Source: Sinotaia quadrata
Lineage: Eukaryota; Mollusca; Gastropoda; Architaenioglossa; Viviparidae
Assembly: GCA_028829895.1 (NCBI GenBank)
Contig: JALGAQ010000009.1
Location: forward strand, 3,410,001-3,474,000
Length of the DNA: 64,000 nucleotides
Direction of reading: 5' to 3'
Shown one piece after another: positions 1 through 11,549 of the stretch (positions are counted from its first letter, which is position 1; each line of letters starts with the position of its first letter). The notes beneath the pieces were generated by a model that made no database searches, was not told the origin of the DNA, and worked only from the letters and a program-made list of their open reading frames with translations. Made by a program: the position numbers and the translations under genes.

Positions 1-606
1 CTTGCTCTGTGCCTTTGTTTGCTACTGTCAGATCATCCACATCCAACGTATTGTCATGTGCAACCACTTCATTTCGAATCGGGTAACAGAGTGGTTCTCT
101 TTCTGTCGTGCAACTTTGTTGCATGTCACCCAGATCACTTACGAAAGACAGCATTGAAAGGGGACAATTGAGAGGGTTGGTGTATACTCGGGGTAAGGGA
201 CTGACAGACTGATCATCTGACCCCAACCGGGTAACTGTTGGGAGTTCAATCGAGGGAGCTGATTCATTTCCGGACTGACTAGTACTGGGAACCGAACCGG
301 GGCAAATAGAATGTAGTTCGTGTAAAAAGCTGCGTCTCTTGTTCCACACTGCTGTGAATTGTGTCGCGTTTGGATTTTTGTTACGTTCGTTATCCCGAAC
401 TGAATGCTTTGGTTTCAATTTTTGCAATGTTCGTAACTTCGTGGAGAGCGAAAAGGGAAGGATTAAAATAAACACGAGGGTTATGGAATAGGGAACAAAC
501 TTTCGACTTTTCAGTGAAATCGGAAACAGAAAATTAAAAATGTTGTTCCAAAACTGATAATTCCATGCTAAATGTTCATTAAAAATAGCACTTGAGGTTC
601 CTTCAA
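1..606 (-). CDS. Partial coding exon of an unrecognised protein with a likely membrane segment
   Basis: The minus strand reads open for about 200 codons from 606 to the window edge. It begins right after a good splice acceptor (AAATTGCAG, ending at 607), so the exon starts in phase 1 or with a split codon. No Met-initiated frame marks it, so it is easily missed. The first third contains a hydrophobic stretch (VPYSITLVFILILPFSL) flanked by basic residues, which suggests a transmembrane helix. The remainder is Ser/Thr/Pro- and acid-rich (for example SDDQSVSPLPRVYTNP), as in a flexible cytoplasmic tail. I do not recognise the family. It could be a downstream exon of the same minus-strand gene as the exon at 6394-6903, but no link is shown. 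The open frame could in principle be chance, although its length plus the acceptor argue against that. Confidence 0.5.
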
Positions 607-1074
607 CTGCAATTTAAACGAAGGATTACTTTACGTGAAGAATTTCTTCTTCGTATGAAGACCCCTTCGTCAAAGCTTCGATGAGTTCAGCGATGGACCT
701 TCATGTGGTGCTTAACCAAAAGGCAATGACTGCTACACAAGTCGTGCGAAAACAAGCAGTAAGTTCAAAATTCAACCTTTACGTGCAGGAATCAACTTGC
801 TATATGCATAAGATTTATTGCCTTCGGTTAAGTTGGCTGTTCGCAAACCAGTGAATTAAGGTGACCTTGGCTCTTTGATTTGAATCATGTGATACGAGGA
901 CAAAAACTATCCAATCACGAGAGCGCATATAGGGCGTAAACAAAGTAACGGAATCATGTACGGGAACACAAGTGATTCAGCTTTCACTTCACGTTAATAA
1001 ACAACTCACTTGAATATTTGTCAACGTTACAAAAAAGGCGCCCTACGTCATCATCAGAAAACCTTTGATACCAT
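607..1074. other. No gene seen
   Basis: AT-rich, with no convincing open frame or repeat match to the rest of the window. It is presumed intron or intergenic DNA upstream, on the minus strand, of the exon ending at 606. Confidence 0.4.
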
Positions 1075-1840
1075 TGGCTTCCATCGGTCTCAAGAAACTA
1101 TAGGCGTTTGCCGACCCGATGTATTTATTTTATTCTTCTTGTAAGTTTTATTAATCCATTATTTGATTTTCAAGTTCATTGGCATTATTGTTTACCTTAT
1201 GATATATATATATATATATGTTATGTAAACGTTGTCTTTAGATTTTATCACTATTATCATCTATTTTAATTGTATTATATGTATTGCATCGCTATCTGTA
1301 AATGTGAAGGCCTATACTAGATAGGGAACTTTTTCCACAGCTACTACAGGCAAAGGGTATTGGACTTCTAATTAACGAGGTTTGTCTAATTGTTCTGTGG
1401 TCCCGCGACTTCGTGTGGTCTTGATCTACTTTTGTAACGAACATCACCAACTGTTGCGATCCGCCGCATTTTCTACCAAAGCCACTAGGTCAATGCCGCC
1501 GGATTGGACGTCTTTGCAACATAGATCTGGTCTAAAAATCTATCTGAAACCATTGGCAAGTTTGTCAGTTCAGAATGCGATTTCCATCCGCTCGTTCCAC
1601 ATGCCCGACGTCTGTGAGCTAGGGGAGCAAGCACAATCTGGAGTCCGGCTCGTAGAAGGATGGTATGGTTCGAAATACGATTCGCAATTTTATCTGTAAG
1701 ATTCAGCAACGGTTTCGCAGGTTAAACAGATTAAGTTTTCGTTGCTCGTGTGAGTATAGCGAACAGGTTTCGATACCGGTGCTCAGCATGCAAGATCCGT
1801 AAGCTTGGATTTTAAAGTTGATTCTCGGCACGAAGTTGTT
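1075..1840 (-). mobile_element. LINE-A 3'-end fragment, degenerate
   Basis: The minus strand matches the 3' part of the LINE-A family seen better preserved at 27590-30215. It contains the segment with a rearranged RGLQIVL-type C-terminal reverse transcriptase region, the finger-encoding block (around 1290-1360, plus-strand GAGGCCTATACTAGA), and an AT-rich 3' UTR with a short (TA)9 at 1202-1219. Frames are broken throughout. It is a 5'-truncated, dead insertion, as is usual for non-LTR elements. Confidence 0.7.
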
Positions 1841-4499
1841 CTAGATGGCTCGTACTGACGGTTACCTGTCGCGTAGCAAAACTTCATCCCTTAAATGGTT
1901 TAATCTGGGTCGTTTCTCTGTCCTAGAAAAGAACGAATGTTTATTTCGCTACCGAATACACTCGTTGCGACTGCGTAAATCCTCGTATACCTAGCAGTTC
2001 ACTAATCTAAAAATCCAAAGAAAAGTTCGCCAATCGCAAAGCTAACCAACTATCTGACACTTAACCTGAGACGCATCTTCTAAAGCTTTGCAAGTTATTC
2101 CGTTTTTCCTTTCTATCCATAGATGACTTCCGGGATTAGATCAAACCCCTCCAGAGTGAGTAGCTGAGAAAGGATTATTGATGGACCGCATTGCTAACTA
2201 TGTCAAGACTTTCAGCATCAGCTTTTGAAATATTTACGAAATGTCCTTCAAACGAAAACTTTTTATAGAACATATCTGTTGACCCAATACTGTATTAACA
2301 ATGCGTGCATGATCAGTCTTGGTAACAGCTAGTTTTTCATACGATCGTGTGACTGCTAAAGAGTACCAGCGGTGTAAAAATCTATTTTTGCGCAATGCTT
2401 GACCATCACACTCATGTCCCAAAGGCGAAGCGACGAACCACAGTCCACTGGCGCTCAACATAACTGAATATATACGTGCAAGGTCAGAATGTGTCAAGGT
2501 TAAGCATGCTATGCTTCTGACCGACGCTAACGACAATAAGCCAATCATAGCACGCAAAGCGACAAGCTCAAACGAGAAACACGAAAGCGAGAGAACCTTC
2601 AGACATGCAGGCACTCGCACCACAGTGACATCATTGTTTTTTTCAAATCTGTCAGGCACAGTACGCGAAGCTGCTCTAGCTCTGGGAGGCTTTGTCTACC
2701 GAGGAAAAGATGCACGGGAACGGGAAGATCGAGCTGTCTGACTTTCTCTAAGCCAGAGAGCGCCTCGCGACTGGCGGGTCTTTTAAGCTAGAGTCGAGTA
2801 CGGAGATGCTGTGTAGTGAGGGACCAGTGAAGAGATAATTATCGAAGAGGAAGTCATTCGTTCGACGAGAACTGTGCGGAAGTTCTCACCACAGATAAAC
2901 AGGATGACTAGTGTGATGCAAGCGCGTGATTATCTGGTGCGAAAAGAAAATTCACCACTCGATGATTTTGGGAGCTTTGGATTGACAAGTAACTTGAGAA
3001 AATAAAGCGACATACAAACCCTTGTTACTATACCACTCTTGCTCGGTCCCGACAGATGGCCTAGTAACAAGAGCTAACTGTATACGATGATAGATATATT
3101 GATGCTTATGTTACCCACTGCACATTTTTCCTTAATTTCTAAAAATCAACGTAAAACCTTTTTATTTCATCGAACTTATGTAATTATTTTCTCGTATGCA
3201 ATTCGGGAAGGCTGAAATAATGTAAACAATATGAATTGAAAGATGGTTGAAACCGATGTTACGTTCATTATGAAAAGCTTGTTCGCGATCGGTTAGGGTT
3301 TTTTTCATAATCTGAACAATAGTTATGCTGAGATCCCTCATTGGAAGAAGTCTCAGCATAAATCGAAAATCACAACGAAAACAATCATTCTTAGGGAAGA
3401 AAGACCGCTAAAGTGACACCTGTAGTGAACGCGTTAAGCCTTCATTTATCACCAGAACGTCTCAGTGCCGGAATGATAACAGTCAGACCTTTCTATTAGT
3501 TCACGAGTCCCGTTAGTGTGATAGTGTCCAGTTCGCTAGAAGTCTACGAGAGTGCCTCTAAAATGTTGATGACAAATTACCTGTTACCTCTGATCCGGAG
3601 AATATGATGCTCACCAAGCAGAACCCCTTTATGACTTAAGGTCACGTACAAACAACTACATAGATCAAGAGCGAAAATTGAGGGAGAGGTCTTGCTTCAT
3701 AGAATGCTCAGTTTGCAACAGCTAATCTCAAGTAGATGCCCCAGAAATTTATTTTTCCTTGACAGTGGTAGGTTTATTAATCAAGATCAGAAGTAACCCG
3801 CCACACATCTCCATCATGATTGGGTCAGCTATTTCATAAAATGTTGCTTTCTCATCGTTTAGATCAAATTGATAAGGGCCTTCAAGTCTCCTTCGAGTCC
3901 GGTTTGTGGACTGATGTCAGGGTTGCCATCTCCGATGTCGAGTTTAGAGTATACAAAAACTCAGGACTAACGCAAATGATCTTATGCTTTAGAGGTAACA
4001 TCGAGCAGAGTGCGCGCTGGTAGTTTGGCAGTACGAGTCTCTCCTTCTCTCAGGATTCCAGCGGCTCGTCGCTCGAATACTGACTCAGTTACTTCAGTGA
4101 AATTAAGACTACTTAGTCTGAGATTATACCAATGGGGACCAAAGGAAGATTTTGATCATTTGCTTTGTAAGTATCCCCTTCACCTAAAACTTCCAAAATG
4201 ATTCGACCATGAGGGGTGAGCAACCTTTCTGGTGTTCAAGGCCCCATTTTGAGACACCGCGGTTGGACTGAACTTAAAAAATCACTCTGTCTGTTGAAAA
4301 ATCAAATATTACCAGAAATTTTGGTGGCGTCTTTTGACTGCTCAGCCTTTGCTTCCCGGGTCATAGTTTTCTTACCCCTTCTCCAGATTTTAAGGACTAA
4401 TAAAAGCCAGACAAAGGCCCCAAAAGCAATCAGTGCCACTCTGTTCACCAGGAATGAATGCTGCTATGAATAAACAAGGATTTAGATGGCCTCCGTTTC
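1841..4499. other. Region without recognisable genes
   Basis: Several open frames exist, including one of 141 codons on the minus strand at 2234-2659 and an overlapping plus-strand frame at 2511-2741. None shows a motif, splice context or repeat relationship that I can support. Nothing else was identified. Confidence 0.35.
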
Positions 4500-4572
4500 A
4501 ATGACCAGTTACATTATCATATCTAATTATAATGATAATAATGTTTTATTTATCCCCAAATGGACGAATTTT
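4500..4572 (-). repeat. tail-D 3' terminus
   Basis: Read on the minus strand this is CCATTTGGGGATAAATAAAA followed by ATTATTATCATT. It is the same terminal signature (CCCATTTGGGATAAATAAAG plus ATT repeats) found at 19672, 38719 and 58170. It is a short 3' end of a non-LTR-like element. Confidence 0.5.
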
Positions 4573-5689
4573 CAACTAATTACATGAAAATTTTTTTCAT
4601 CCTTTTCTTTTACTCTGTCTTTGATTTTAAATACGCGCGTTATAATCACATAGCAACTGGTCATCACTTTTCTCCAGTTGAACCTTCTTTAATCCTCTTC
4701 TTTATCAGTATCGAAATTACAAGCAACGGAGTTCGTGTCTCGCCAAAGATTGCGACTAGAAGCCTAAACTTGAATGCTGGGCAGCTGCGTTCGCTCACGT
4801 TTCAGTCTTTACAAATTGATCGAAACATCAAGTGACTATTCTGTTTGTAAAAAATCCTGAGTGAGCATAAACATGTTCCTCTTTATCTGGATTGGCAATC
4901 GCAGATAAAACTAAATGTGAATAGGTCGCTCACACTATCAGTAACGTGCACCTGTGATAAATGAGACTAATCAAGGTGAAATAGTAATGGACCGTGTTGA
5001 ACATTTCTCGTCCTTTCTGCATTCAACTACAGTCTACCACTAACTAGCATTGTCCGAAGTTGTTTTTGTAAAAAGAAGCTGTTAATTTATCGTTTAAAAA
5101 TGTTTCATGACAGCGTTTCAACTGAGAACTATAGGTCTTCCAAACTGCTACAGTTTTGAGAGTCCATGCTTCGAACTCTGCTTACGTTCTTGACGATCTG
5201 CATAGTCTGGTCCAGCATGCTGATTGTTGGAAGGTTTAGTTGCACCTAAAAGAACAGTTTTAGTCACGTTCCTTCACATAAGAATAATCTAGGAAGACAT
5301 CAGCCTACGGATCCTTTTGAAGCCATCCTGTAATCATGGAATAGAGCAGCTAGTAATCATAGACATGCTACAATCTTCATCTCCGAGAACGCGTTTATGG
5401 TGCGGATGGAAAAAGTATAGCTGCAAGTGGTCCATGAAACTTTAATGAAAAATATTTCATTTATTATTGAAAAAGGATGTCCTCCTAAAAAGATTGGATA
5501 CGCTGACTTTTCAAACTTACTCTTTTAAGACCCAGTGACTGTGTACCCCTGCTCCGTGACACAAATATGGGATCCTGACCCATTTCCTGTCTAGACACTA
5601 AATAGCATGAGGTTTCAAATAACTGTAATTTACACAAAAACCCGGATAAGTCGCTCAAGACGGCTTCGACATTCCCTGGTTCAGAGTAT

Positions 5690-6340
5690 CCGAGACGACA
5701 AAAAACAGTGGAGCTTCCGCGAAAGTTGAATGCCCCTTTTTCATCTAGGTGAGTTGTCTGGTGAGACTTTCTTCTTCTGCTGCTGCTGTCGTTCCATTGA
5801 ATTCATCGATCTTGGGGAAATAGAGTTTGCGGAGGAAACGATAGCTCTCCAAACTTCTCGGTCGTCGGCAGTACCGGAGCAAATTGAACATATTCGTGTG
5901 TCCACTCCTTTAGGTTATCCATCCAGCCTCTCTTCCTCATCTCCTATCCAATCCATTGTTCCTTGAAGCAGAGTTTTCGATAGGGCATCGTGGCCAGTTG
6001 CATAACGGAACCATTGTAGCATCCGCCTCTTAATGGCGGCAATAACTGATTCTTAATGCTGTTTGACTTCGAAAGGATATGATCATTCGATTTGTGATCC
6101 CTCCAAGAAATACCGAGGAGCTTTCATGGGCTTTTATTTTCAAAAGTCTGTATCTTCTTCGCTACTCCAAACAACAGAGTCCAAGCCTCACGACCATGAA
6201 GAAGAACTACTGATCCAAGTAATGATTTGAAAAGCTTGTACTTGGTTTTGAAATGAATCTTTGCAGTCCTCTCCACCTCGGTGAGCGACGCAAAGGAGGG
6301 CTGACCCTTAGAATTAACAGGTGGGGTCAAAGTAGCTTAT
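5690..6340 (-). mobile_element. Third LINE-like family, C-terminal fragment
   Basis: Minus-strand translation in shifting frames gives YKLFKSLLGSVVLLHGREAW, then KKIQTFENK, ISWRDHKSND and, further on, KEWTHEYVQF. These match the conserved region after the reverse transcriptase core of RTE/BovB-like proteins (the general pattern is a YGCETW-type box, then FENKCLR, ISWREHKTN and IKEWT). Several frameshifts and stops make it a fossil. It is clearly different from LINE-A and RTE-B elsewhere in the window. Confidence 0.6.
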
Positions 6341-6393
6341 CGGATTATTAACCCACCCGATTACCAAACAAAATAATCGAATCGACAACTTAC

Positions 6394-6903
6394 TTTCTTC
6401 TTTGTGCGTTGTATGGTGCAAAGTAGTCGACCACACAGCTCTTCCAACTGCCTCACTGTAGCACTGGGGTTATACAGATCGGGAAAGACATAAGACGCAG
6501 GTAGTGACATTAACAGCTTGAAAATAGGTGAAAAGGATGGTGGCGATGTGGGTGAAGATATGGACACAGGGGAGTTGGTAGGAGGCCGCAGTGTGTTTAA
6601 GTCGGATTGCATGATCAGATTGTCCCACGAGGTGTAAAGGTCTGAAGGTTCCGCAAACTTGGCGATCAATCGATTCACCTCGCGCTCGGCTTCTTCAATT
6701 TGAGCTTCCACGCGGGCACAACATGCAGCGTCGAGGAGCACATCTAAAATTCCATTTAATCGAGGTGATTTAGAGGGAGTAGACAGACGTGATTGAGATG
6801 ATGTTTGAGATGTATTGTCAAGAACTAGAGTTCCAGGATTTTCGCAGTCATTTCCATCCATGATGGTCATATATTGTATTTTCGACATACACAGCTTGGG
6901 CAT
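6394..6903 (-). CDS. Coding exon of an unrecognised protein, possibly the first coding exon
   Basis: A 180-codon open frame on the minus strand ends at a strong donor (AAA|GTAAGT, at 6393), after the residues IQRTKKK. The likely start is at or near MDGNDCENPGTL, with Ser/Thr-rich sequence after it, which would make this a first coding exon. An upstream acceptor cannot be excluded. The centre holds an amphipathic, probably helical stretch (ARVEAQIEEAEREVNRLIAK), then a Pro/Ser-rich linker, then a second helical segment (TVRQLEELCGRLLCTIQRTK). I do not recognise the family. Its position between the synaptojanin 5-phosphatase exon and the 1-606 exon allows either one gene reaching leftwards or a separate gene. 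Confidence 0.55.
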
Positions 6904-7089
6904 GCCTTTGATGAAGCTTATATTGATTGATTCACGTCGAGGGAAATTTATATTGATAAAATAGTGGCTTTTTCAACACACTTTGCGCTGGATTCTCACT
7001 ATAGAGAGAAGAAAAATAGAAAGTATGATGAGAAAATGATCTATAAAGGAACTGGCAAAAAACAATTGTCAACGGATCAGGCAATTAAA

Positions 7090-7785
7090 CCACAAACGTA
7101 CTTTTTTATTACAAGGCATATTTCATTACAAGGGAAGAGACGGAACATGGTTAAAGACGCTTTGTTAGAAACTGAACAAACACTCAATACCAAACACATA
7201 AATGAAGAACTGTGAATATGTTATAATGTGAGTTCTTGCAACTATGGACAATATAGAAGAACAATCGAACAACGAAGATATTTGATTAGTTGATCTAATT
7301 GAACTAAATCCCTGCCTTCGTGCTATGCCAACCCAATATCAAAACGAAGACGGTGTTCGCGTGAACAGCATGTACTGCATGAACGAATACGGTTACAATG
7401 GAAATACATAAAGTATTTATACCGGATTTACTTGACCTTCCGATAGAATGAACGTAATGGCATTATGGACCAATGGGAGAAGACTATGATGCAATAGTGA
7501 CCAATGGGAGAGAGTGTGATGAAATAATGACCACATTAAACCACGTGGGAAAAAAGGGCGCGTAAAAGCGTTCAAATTTTAATAAAATTGTAAGTTAATA
7601 ATAATGATACTTTTACACAGTTTTCTGCGGATGTTGACATCCTCAACAAAATAGTCATGTTTGACTGAAGAGTAAGAAACCGGTCGCCCAAACCAGGGAC
7701 TTGGAGCGGCGAACCACATAAGGCTCCTATAGGTTGGGCAGTGGTACTTCCCCCAGCGGCAGCGAAGGCCGCCTACCATTCACTT
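7090..7785 (-). mobile_element. SINE-A copy split by an internal insertion
   Basis: The plus strand at 7090-7220 matches the 3' half of SINE-A (poly-T start, then ATTACAAGGGAAGAGACGG), and 7645-7785 matches its 5' half (TGTTTGACTGAAGAGTAAGA through CCACATAAGGCTCCTATAGG to the end block near GCCTACCA). About 420 bp without similarity to SINE-A separates them. The element is on the minus strand. Confidence 0.6.
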
Positions 7786-7894
7786 AACAAATCTGCCAAC
7801 TTGATCCAAGACGGTTATCCAAGATCATGCAACAATGTGTCCACATTGCGAAGGTGCGACCACTAAAATGACTTCACGGGGGATAGTTGGCTAA

Positions 7895-8015
7895 CGTTGC
7901 TGTCCGGAGAAGGATCAAGCCTCTGAGTTGGGTTGTCGGTTTCCCTCAAGAGGTCTTTGATTATGGGACATCTCTTCACTTGTAATCCAAATATTGGTGT
8001 AATAAAAAATTAATT
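7895..8015 (+). mobile_element. SINE-A 3' fragment
   Basis: This resembles the SINE-A 3' end in plus orientation: AGAGGTCTTTGATTATGGGA, then CACTTGTAATCC, ending GTAATAAAAAATT. It is diverged and lies opposite the minus-strand copy just upstream. Confidence 0.5.
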
Positions 8016-8689
8016 GAATGGTGCTAGACACAAAATTATCGGTTCTCTCACACAAAATCCTTTGTAATATCCGCGGTTAAAACTGTAACGTCAGCTCATT
8101 ATCCTCTGCTATTCCAGCTGTACTTTTCCTAACAGATACTCACATTTTTGGTGATTCTGACCTCGCATATCGCAAACTTCCTACCCAATCTTTACTCATC
8201 CACTTCCAGTTCAAAGGTGAGGTTGTGTATATACAAAGTCCTCTCGCTGTAAACTACACGTTCAATTCCAAAGCCTGAAACTATGCTTCCGTGATTTAGA
8301 AGTATATTTGTCTCCGAATAACAATGACGCTTCCTATGTTTTCTGAATGTTGAATGGAAACTCCAGAACTATCTTACCGACCTGAACTATGCAACAGTAA
8401 TGATTTCCAAGTCCACGACATTGAGTGGCTTGCTCATTCGACTTATACGGACTTAGCATGTCTGTGATGAGACAGAAGGTTAGCTTTTATCAACTTTATT
8501 CGAAATTGTTTTTTCAACTCTTTCCCGGATATTGATGGTGACTCTCTCCAGACCCATCCAATTTCCTTGTAATCTGGTCTCATCAAACCGCTTTCTTATC
8601 ATTTGTATCCATTCACTCTCTACTTTTGCGCCGATCATTCTGGCGCTACTCAGTTGCTCACTGGGTATGCAACAAGCTTTTTTACACTT

Positions 8690-8884
8690 ATCATTGGCAC
8701 TGCCTTCAATTCAGTCACACGTCAGCCAACTCAGTTGCACGAAACCCCGACAAGGGCAATGAAGAAGCAGGTGTGTTTAACGGGAGTAAATGAATGAAAC
8801 GATGGATAAACACTTAATGGCTGTAATACTGAAACAAATGTAACGCGCTAAAAATTAATCCCATTCGGGATAAATGTTGATTGG
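8690..8884 (+). mobile_element. tail-D element 3' region
   Basis: This shares with 19410-19672 and 38420-38719 the blocks CACGTCAGCC, CAACTCAGTTGCA, GGTGTGTTTAAC...GAGTAAATGAATG and the end ATCCCATTCGGGATAAAT. It has no ATT tract and abuts, tail to tail, the LINE-A 3' UTR that begins at 8885. Upstream DNA (8010-8690) has short open stretches but no clear protein match. Confidence 0.55.
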
Positions 8885-9157
8885 CGACCGTCAGTCTCGA
8901 GGGACTATGGTATTTGTCACTTCGTTTTCACTTATCCAATATTCTTCTCATTTTGTATAATAATGTTATAATTTTCTAACTTGGTTTATTCCTGTTTCTG
9001 CTGGTCTGATTTTGTTTTATTCCTTCTTCTTAGCTACTTTTAAACTTAATTTCTTTTATATGATACTGTGGGTAATAATAGTTGCGCTTATCGATCCATT
9101 TATTTTTGTTATTTGTGTTTTTATCTTTAATATCGTTAACATTAATTTGATCAGTAC
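8885..9157 (-). mobile_element. LINE-A 3' UTR, cut by a gap
   Basis: This closely matches the reverse complement of the LINE-A 3' end at 14940-15238 and parallels 27590-27860. It starts GGCGACCGTCAGTCTCGAGG, runs through AT-rich 3' UTR and stops at GATCAGTAC where the N run begins. The rest of the copy is probably in the gap. Confidence 0.75.
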
Positions 9158-9257
9158 NNNNNNNNNNNNNNNNNNNNNNNNNNNNNNNNNNNNNNNNNNN
9201 NNNNNNNNNNNNNNNNNNNNNNNNNNNNNNNNNNNNNNNNNNNNNNNNNNNNNNNNN
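9158..9257. other. Assembly gap of 100 N
   Basis: Exactly 100 N; the true length is unknown. It falls inside a LINE-A copy, the kind of repeat that breaks assemblies. Confidence 0.95.
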
Positions 9258-9548
9258 GTGTGAAAACTGTAGGATAACGGTATGAGTTCGATTCACGGAG
9301 TAGAAAAATAGGACTAAAATGGGCGTAACAAAGTTCTTCTTTTCCCATCATCATCATTTCATTGATTGTTCACAAGTATTCATGCTAACCAACGTCTTGT
9401 CACATTACTATGACCCTATTGTCGGTATGACATTTGTGCTGCCTCGTACCCTGGTGGACAGTTCATTATGATTACAGAACTGCCCAGGTCAAGCACCTGC
9501 AGCCTATCGAGACTGAGAGAGATCAACACAATAAAGTACCCAGCTTAC
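9258..9548 (-). other. Intron sequence of the synaptojanin gene
   Basis: This is non-coding DNA immediately after the donor at 9548-9547 (minus strand GTAAGC). No repeat or other feature was recognised. Confidence 0.4.
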
Positions 9549-10124
9549 CACATTAACATCAATGTCAAAAATCGCCGCAACTGGTCTGTGATCACTTGTC
9601 TTCAATTCCGCTCGATTGTAAATAATCAGTCGTCCCGAATTCCATGACATTTCCGACGGTTCCGAGGGGCATAACCATCACCCCGTCTTCATCCGTACGT
9701 GGGAATTGAAGACGCACACGGCGCCAAAGCACACGATCCGTCCAAGCAGGAGAACGAGCCTTTTCCGAACTATCGTAGTCGTCGCAGAACACATCATACT
9801 TGTAGGTCGGTGCGAATCGGACCATGCCCTCTTCGAAGCCTCGGAACACATTCCCTGCTTGGACGTTCTAAAGTCAGTTGATCGGATCGAAGCAAGTCGA
9901 GCCAGGCGGACTGAGCGACCAAACGCTTGACTTCCGCACCAGGCAGATTGATACGGTAGTTAAAATCACCGCACCAAAACACGTAGTCATGACTCAGAAT
10001 ATTACGGCCATCAACAAACGTTAGTCGCCTGCAGATTTCTTGGAAATCATCGTTCCTCTCACGTACGGCGGATTGTCCAGCAGCGAAATGACTGCATACA
10101 AAAACACAGGGAGGTCGCTCCAAG
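9549..10124 (-). CDS. Synaptojanin-type inositol 5-phosphatase, second catalytic exon, frame broken
   Basis: This exon encodes the C-terminal half of the 5-phosphatase fold, which removes the 5-phosphate from membrane phosphoinositides. Visible motifs in order are [12 protein letters not shown], the catalytic [37 protein letters not shown] and, last, [16 protein letters not shown], with a GTG|GTAAGC donor. The acceptor (T-rich tract, CACCTAG) ends at 10125. Three reading frames are needed: frame 1 to about 9865, frame 2 to about 9636, then frame 3. Each switch is a one-base surplus in a G/C run (GG at 9861-9862 and CCC at 9634-9636 on the plus strand). The first base after the acceptor is also one too many to join the upstream exon's phase. 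An inverted copy at 10695 lacks the first surplus base. I infer sequence errors rather than a dead gene. The family assignment is firm. Confidence 0.85.
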
Positions 10125-10139
10125 CTAGGTGTATGAAAA

Positions 10140-10690
10140 AAACAAATCAGTTAGATTAGGATTCCACCGTTTGTGACAATAATAACAACGATTAACAAAA
10201 AAAAAACGTAGTGACCTAAATTACAAGGTCATGTAATGTATGTCAATGATGTTGAGTGCAGTTCTTTCCAAGATAACTGCACACTACAAAAATACCAGAC
10301 TTTACCATCTACCCAGCTACAGTGACCTCAAAATGATATGCTGACCTATTAGTGCACTGTGGAAAAAAGGAATGCGTGCACGGTGCGTACTGAAGAGATA
10401 AAAACGTGAATCAGGTCAAATAAGAGAAAATACCGCGCAAACAAATCAAGACGTGGAACGTAACACTAGAAAGGTTCATCAGGCCATGATTTGATAGTGC
10501 ATGTGTACCCAAACGAGAACAGAGAAAGTCGACTCTATTTTGAGAAGATGTAATCGCTGGTATGATATTGAAACCAAATCAAAACTATTTCGCAATTTCT
10601 GTCGCCTGTTAGACAAGATTACTGCGGTTATTCGTGTCGCTCTGTTTTCCAACCTAGGTTCCATTAGTTCAAAATAGCAGCTACCATGAA
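10140..10690. other. Intron sequence, nothing recognised
   Basis: AT-rich DNA with poly-A tracts and no coding or repeat signal that I can support. Confidence 0.35.
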
Positions 10691-10694
10691 CCAC

Positions 10695-10936
10695 CCAGTC
10701 AGCCTTGCTTCGATCAACTGACTTTCGAACGTCAAGCAGGGAATGTGTTCCGAGGCTTTGAAGAGGGCAATGGTCCGATTCGCACCGACCTACAAGTGTG
10801 ATGTGTTCTGCGACGCCTACGACAGTTCGAAAAAAGGCCCAATTCCTGCTTGGATGGATCATGTCTGTCTTCAATTCCAAACGTACAGATGATAATTATG
10901 CTTTCGGAGTCGTCTGAAATGCCATAGAATTCGGGT
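10695..10936 (+). pseudogene. Inverted partial copy of the synaptojanin catalytic exon
   Basis: The plus strand here parallels the coding (minus) strand of the neighbouring exon from about 9930 down to 9630. Shared blocks include GAACGTCAAGCAGGGAATGT, TTCCGAGGCTTTGAAGAGGG, CCGATTCGCACCGACCTACA and ATAGAATTCGGG. It carries small deletions, a frameshifting extra A (GGGCAATGG against GGGCATGG) and substitutions that turn PAWTDR into PAWMDH. It has no acceptor or donor, so it is a non-functional duplicate lying within the intron in the opposite direction, about 0.6 kb from its source. Confidence 0.85.
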
Positions 10937-10939
10937 TCG

Positions 10940-11549
10940 ATTCTGTTGACCAACGTGTGAACGTATCGATGGTCAAATGAAGCAGCGTATTGAGAACAAT
11001 TTGTAATGGGGGACGATTGATTGTAAATGGGTTGAACATTTCAATGGGTAAGATAAATTCTAAATATGAAGCTTTAAGAACAAATGTGAAGAAAGGGGAC
11101 AATCAGTGAAATGTAGAACAGGCACATCCGTATCTCTATATCAAAATTGCGCAGGTTAGCATCTTCTTTAGTTTCTCAAAGCTGACGAATGCCAACACTA
11201 CAGCACCATGAGATTTAGATCAGTGAGAGTTGATATAAGGTTATGCATGCAAGTAATGGGTATCCAGTGACCGATCAAATGTTATGAACAATGTTCACCT
11301 CTTCTCCGTGTCCGTTTTATGACGCCCAGCTCTTCATTGTGACTGTCTAAGCTAAAGAGGGCCTTTTAGTTTATTCCCGTACATAGATTTAGTCCCTTTT
11401 TACTTATTTATCCGTTCTGGTTTATATGCAGCAGAGTTATCATTGAACCACCTTTCAAATTGATTTTTTCTCGTTTTGAATAATTTGTAAATCGTGATGC
11501 ACTAGTTCAGTTCATCGCCAATGCTATGACATTGAATCTTAAACCGCGT
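10940..11549. other. Intron sequence, nothing recognised
   Basis: Low-complexity AT-rich DNA; no supported gene or repeat. Confidence 0.35.

Noticed and set aside
2234..2741. Overlapping open frames of 141 codons (minus) and 76 codons (plus) as possible genes
   Set aside because: No motif, splice site or repeat relationship supports either, and each is within the length expected by chance in this much sequence.
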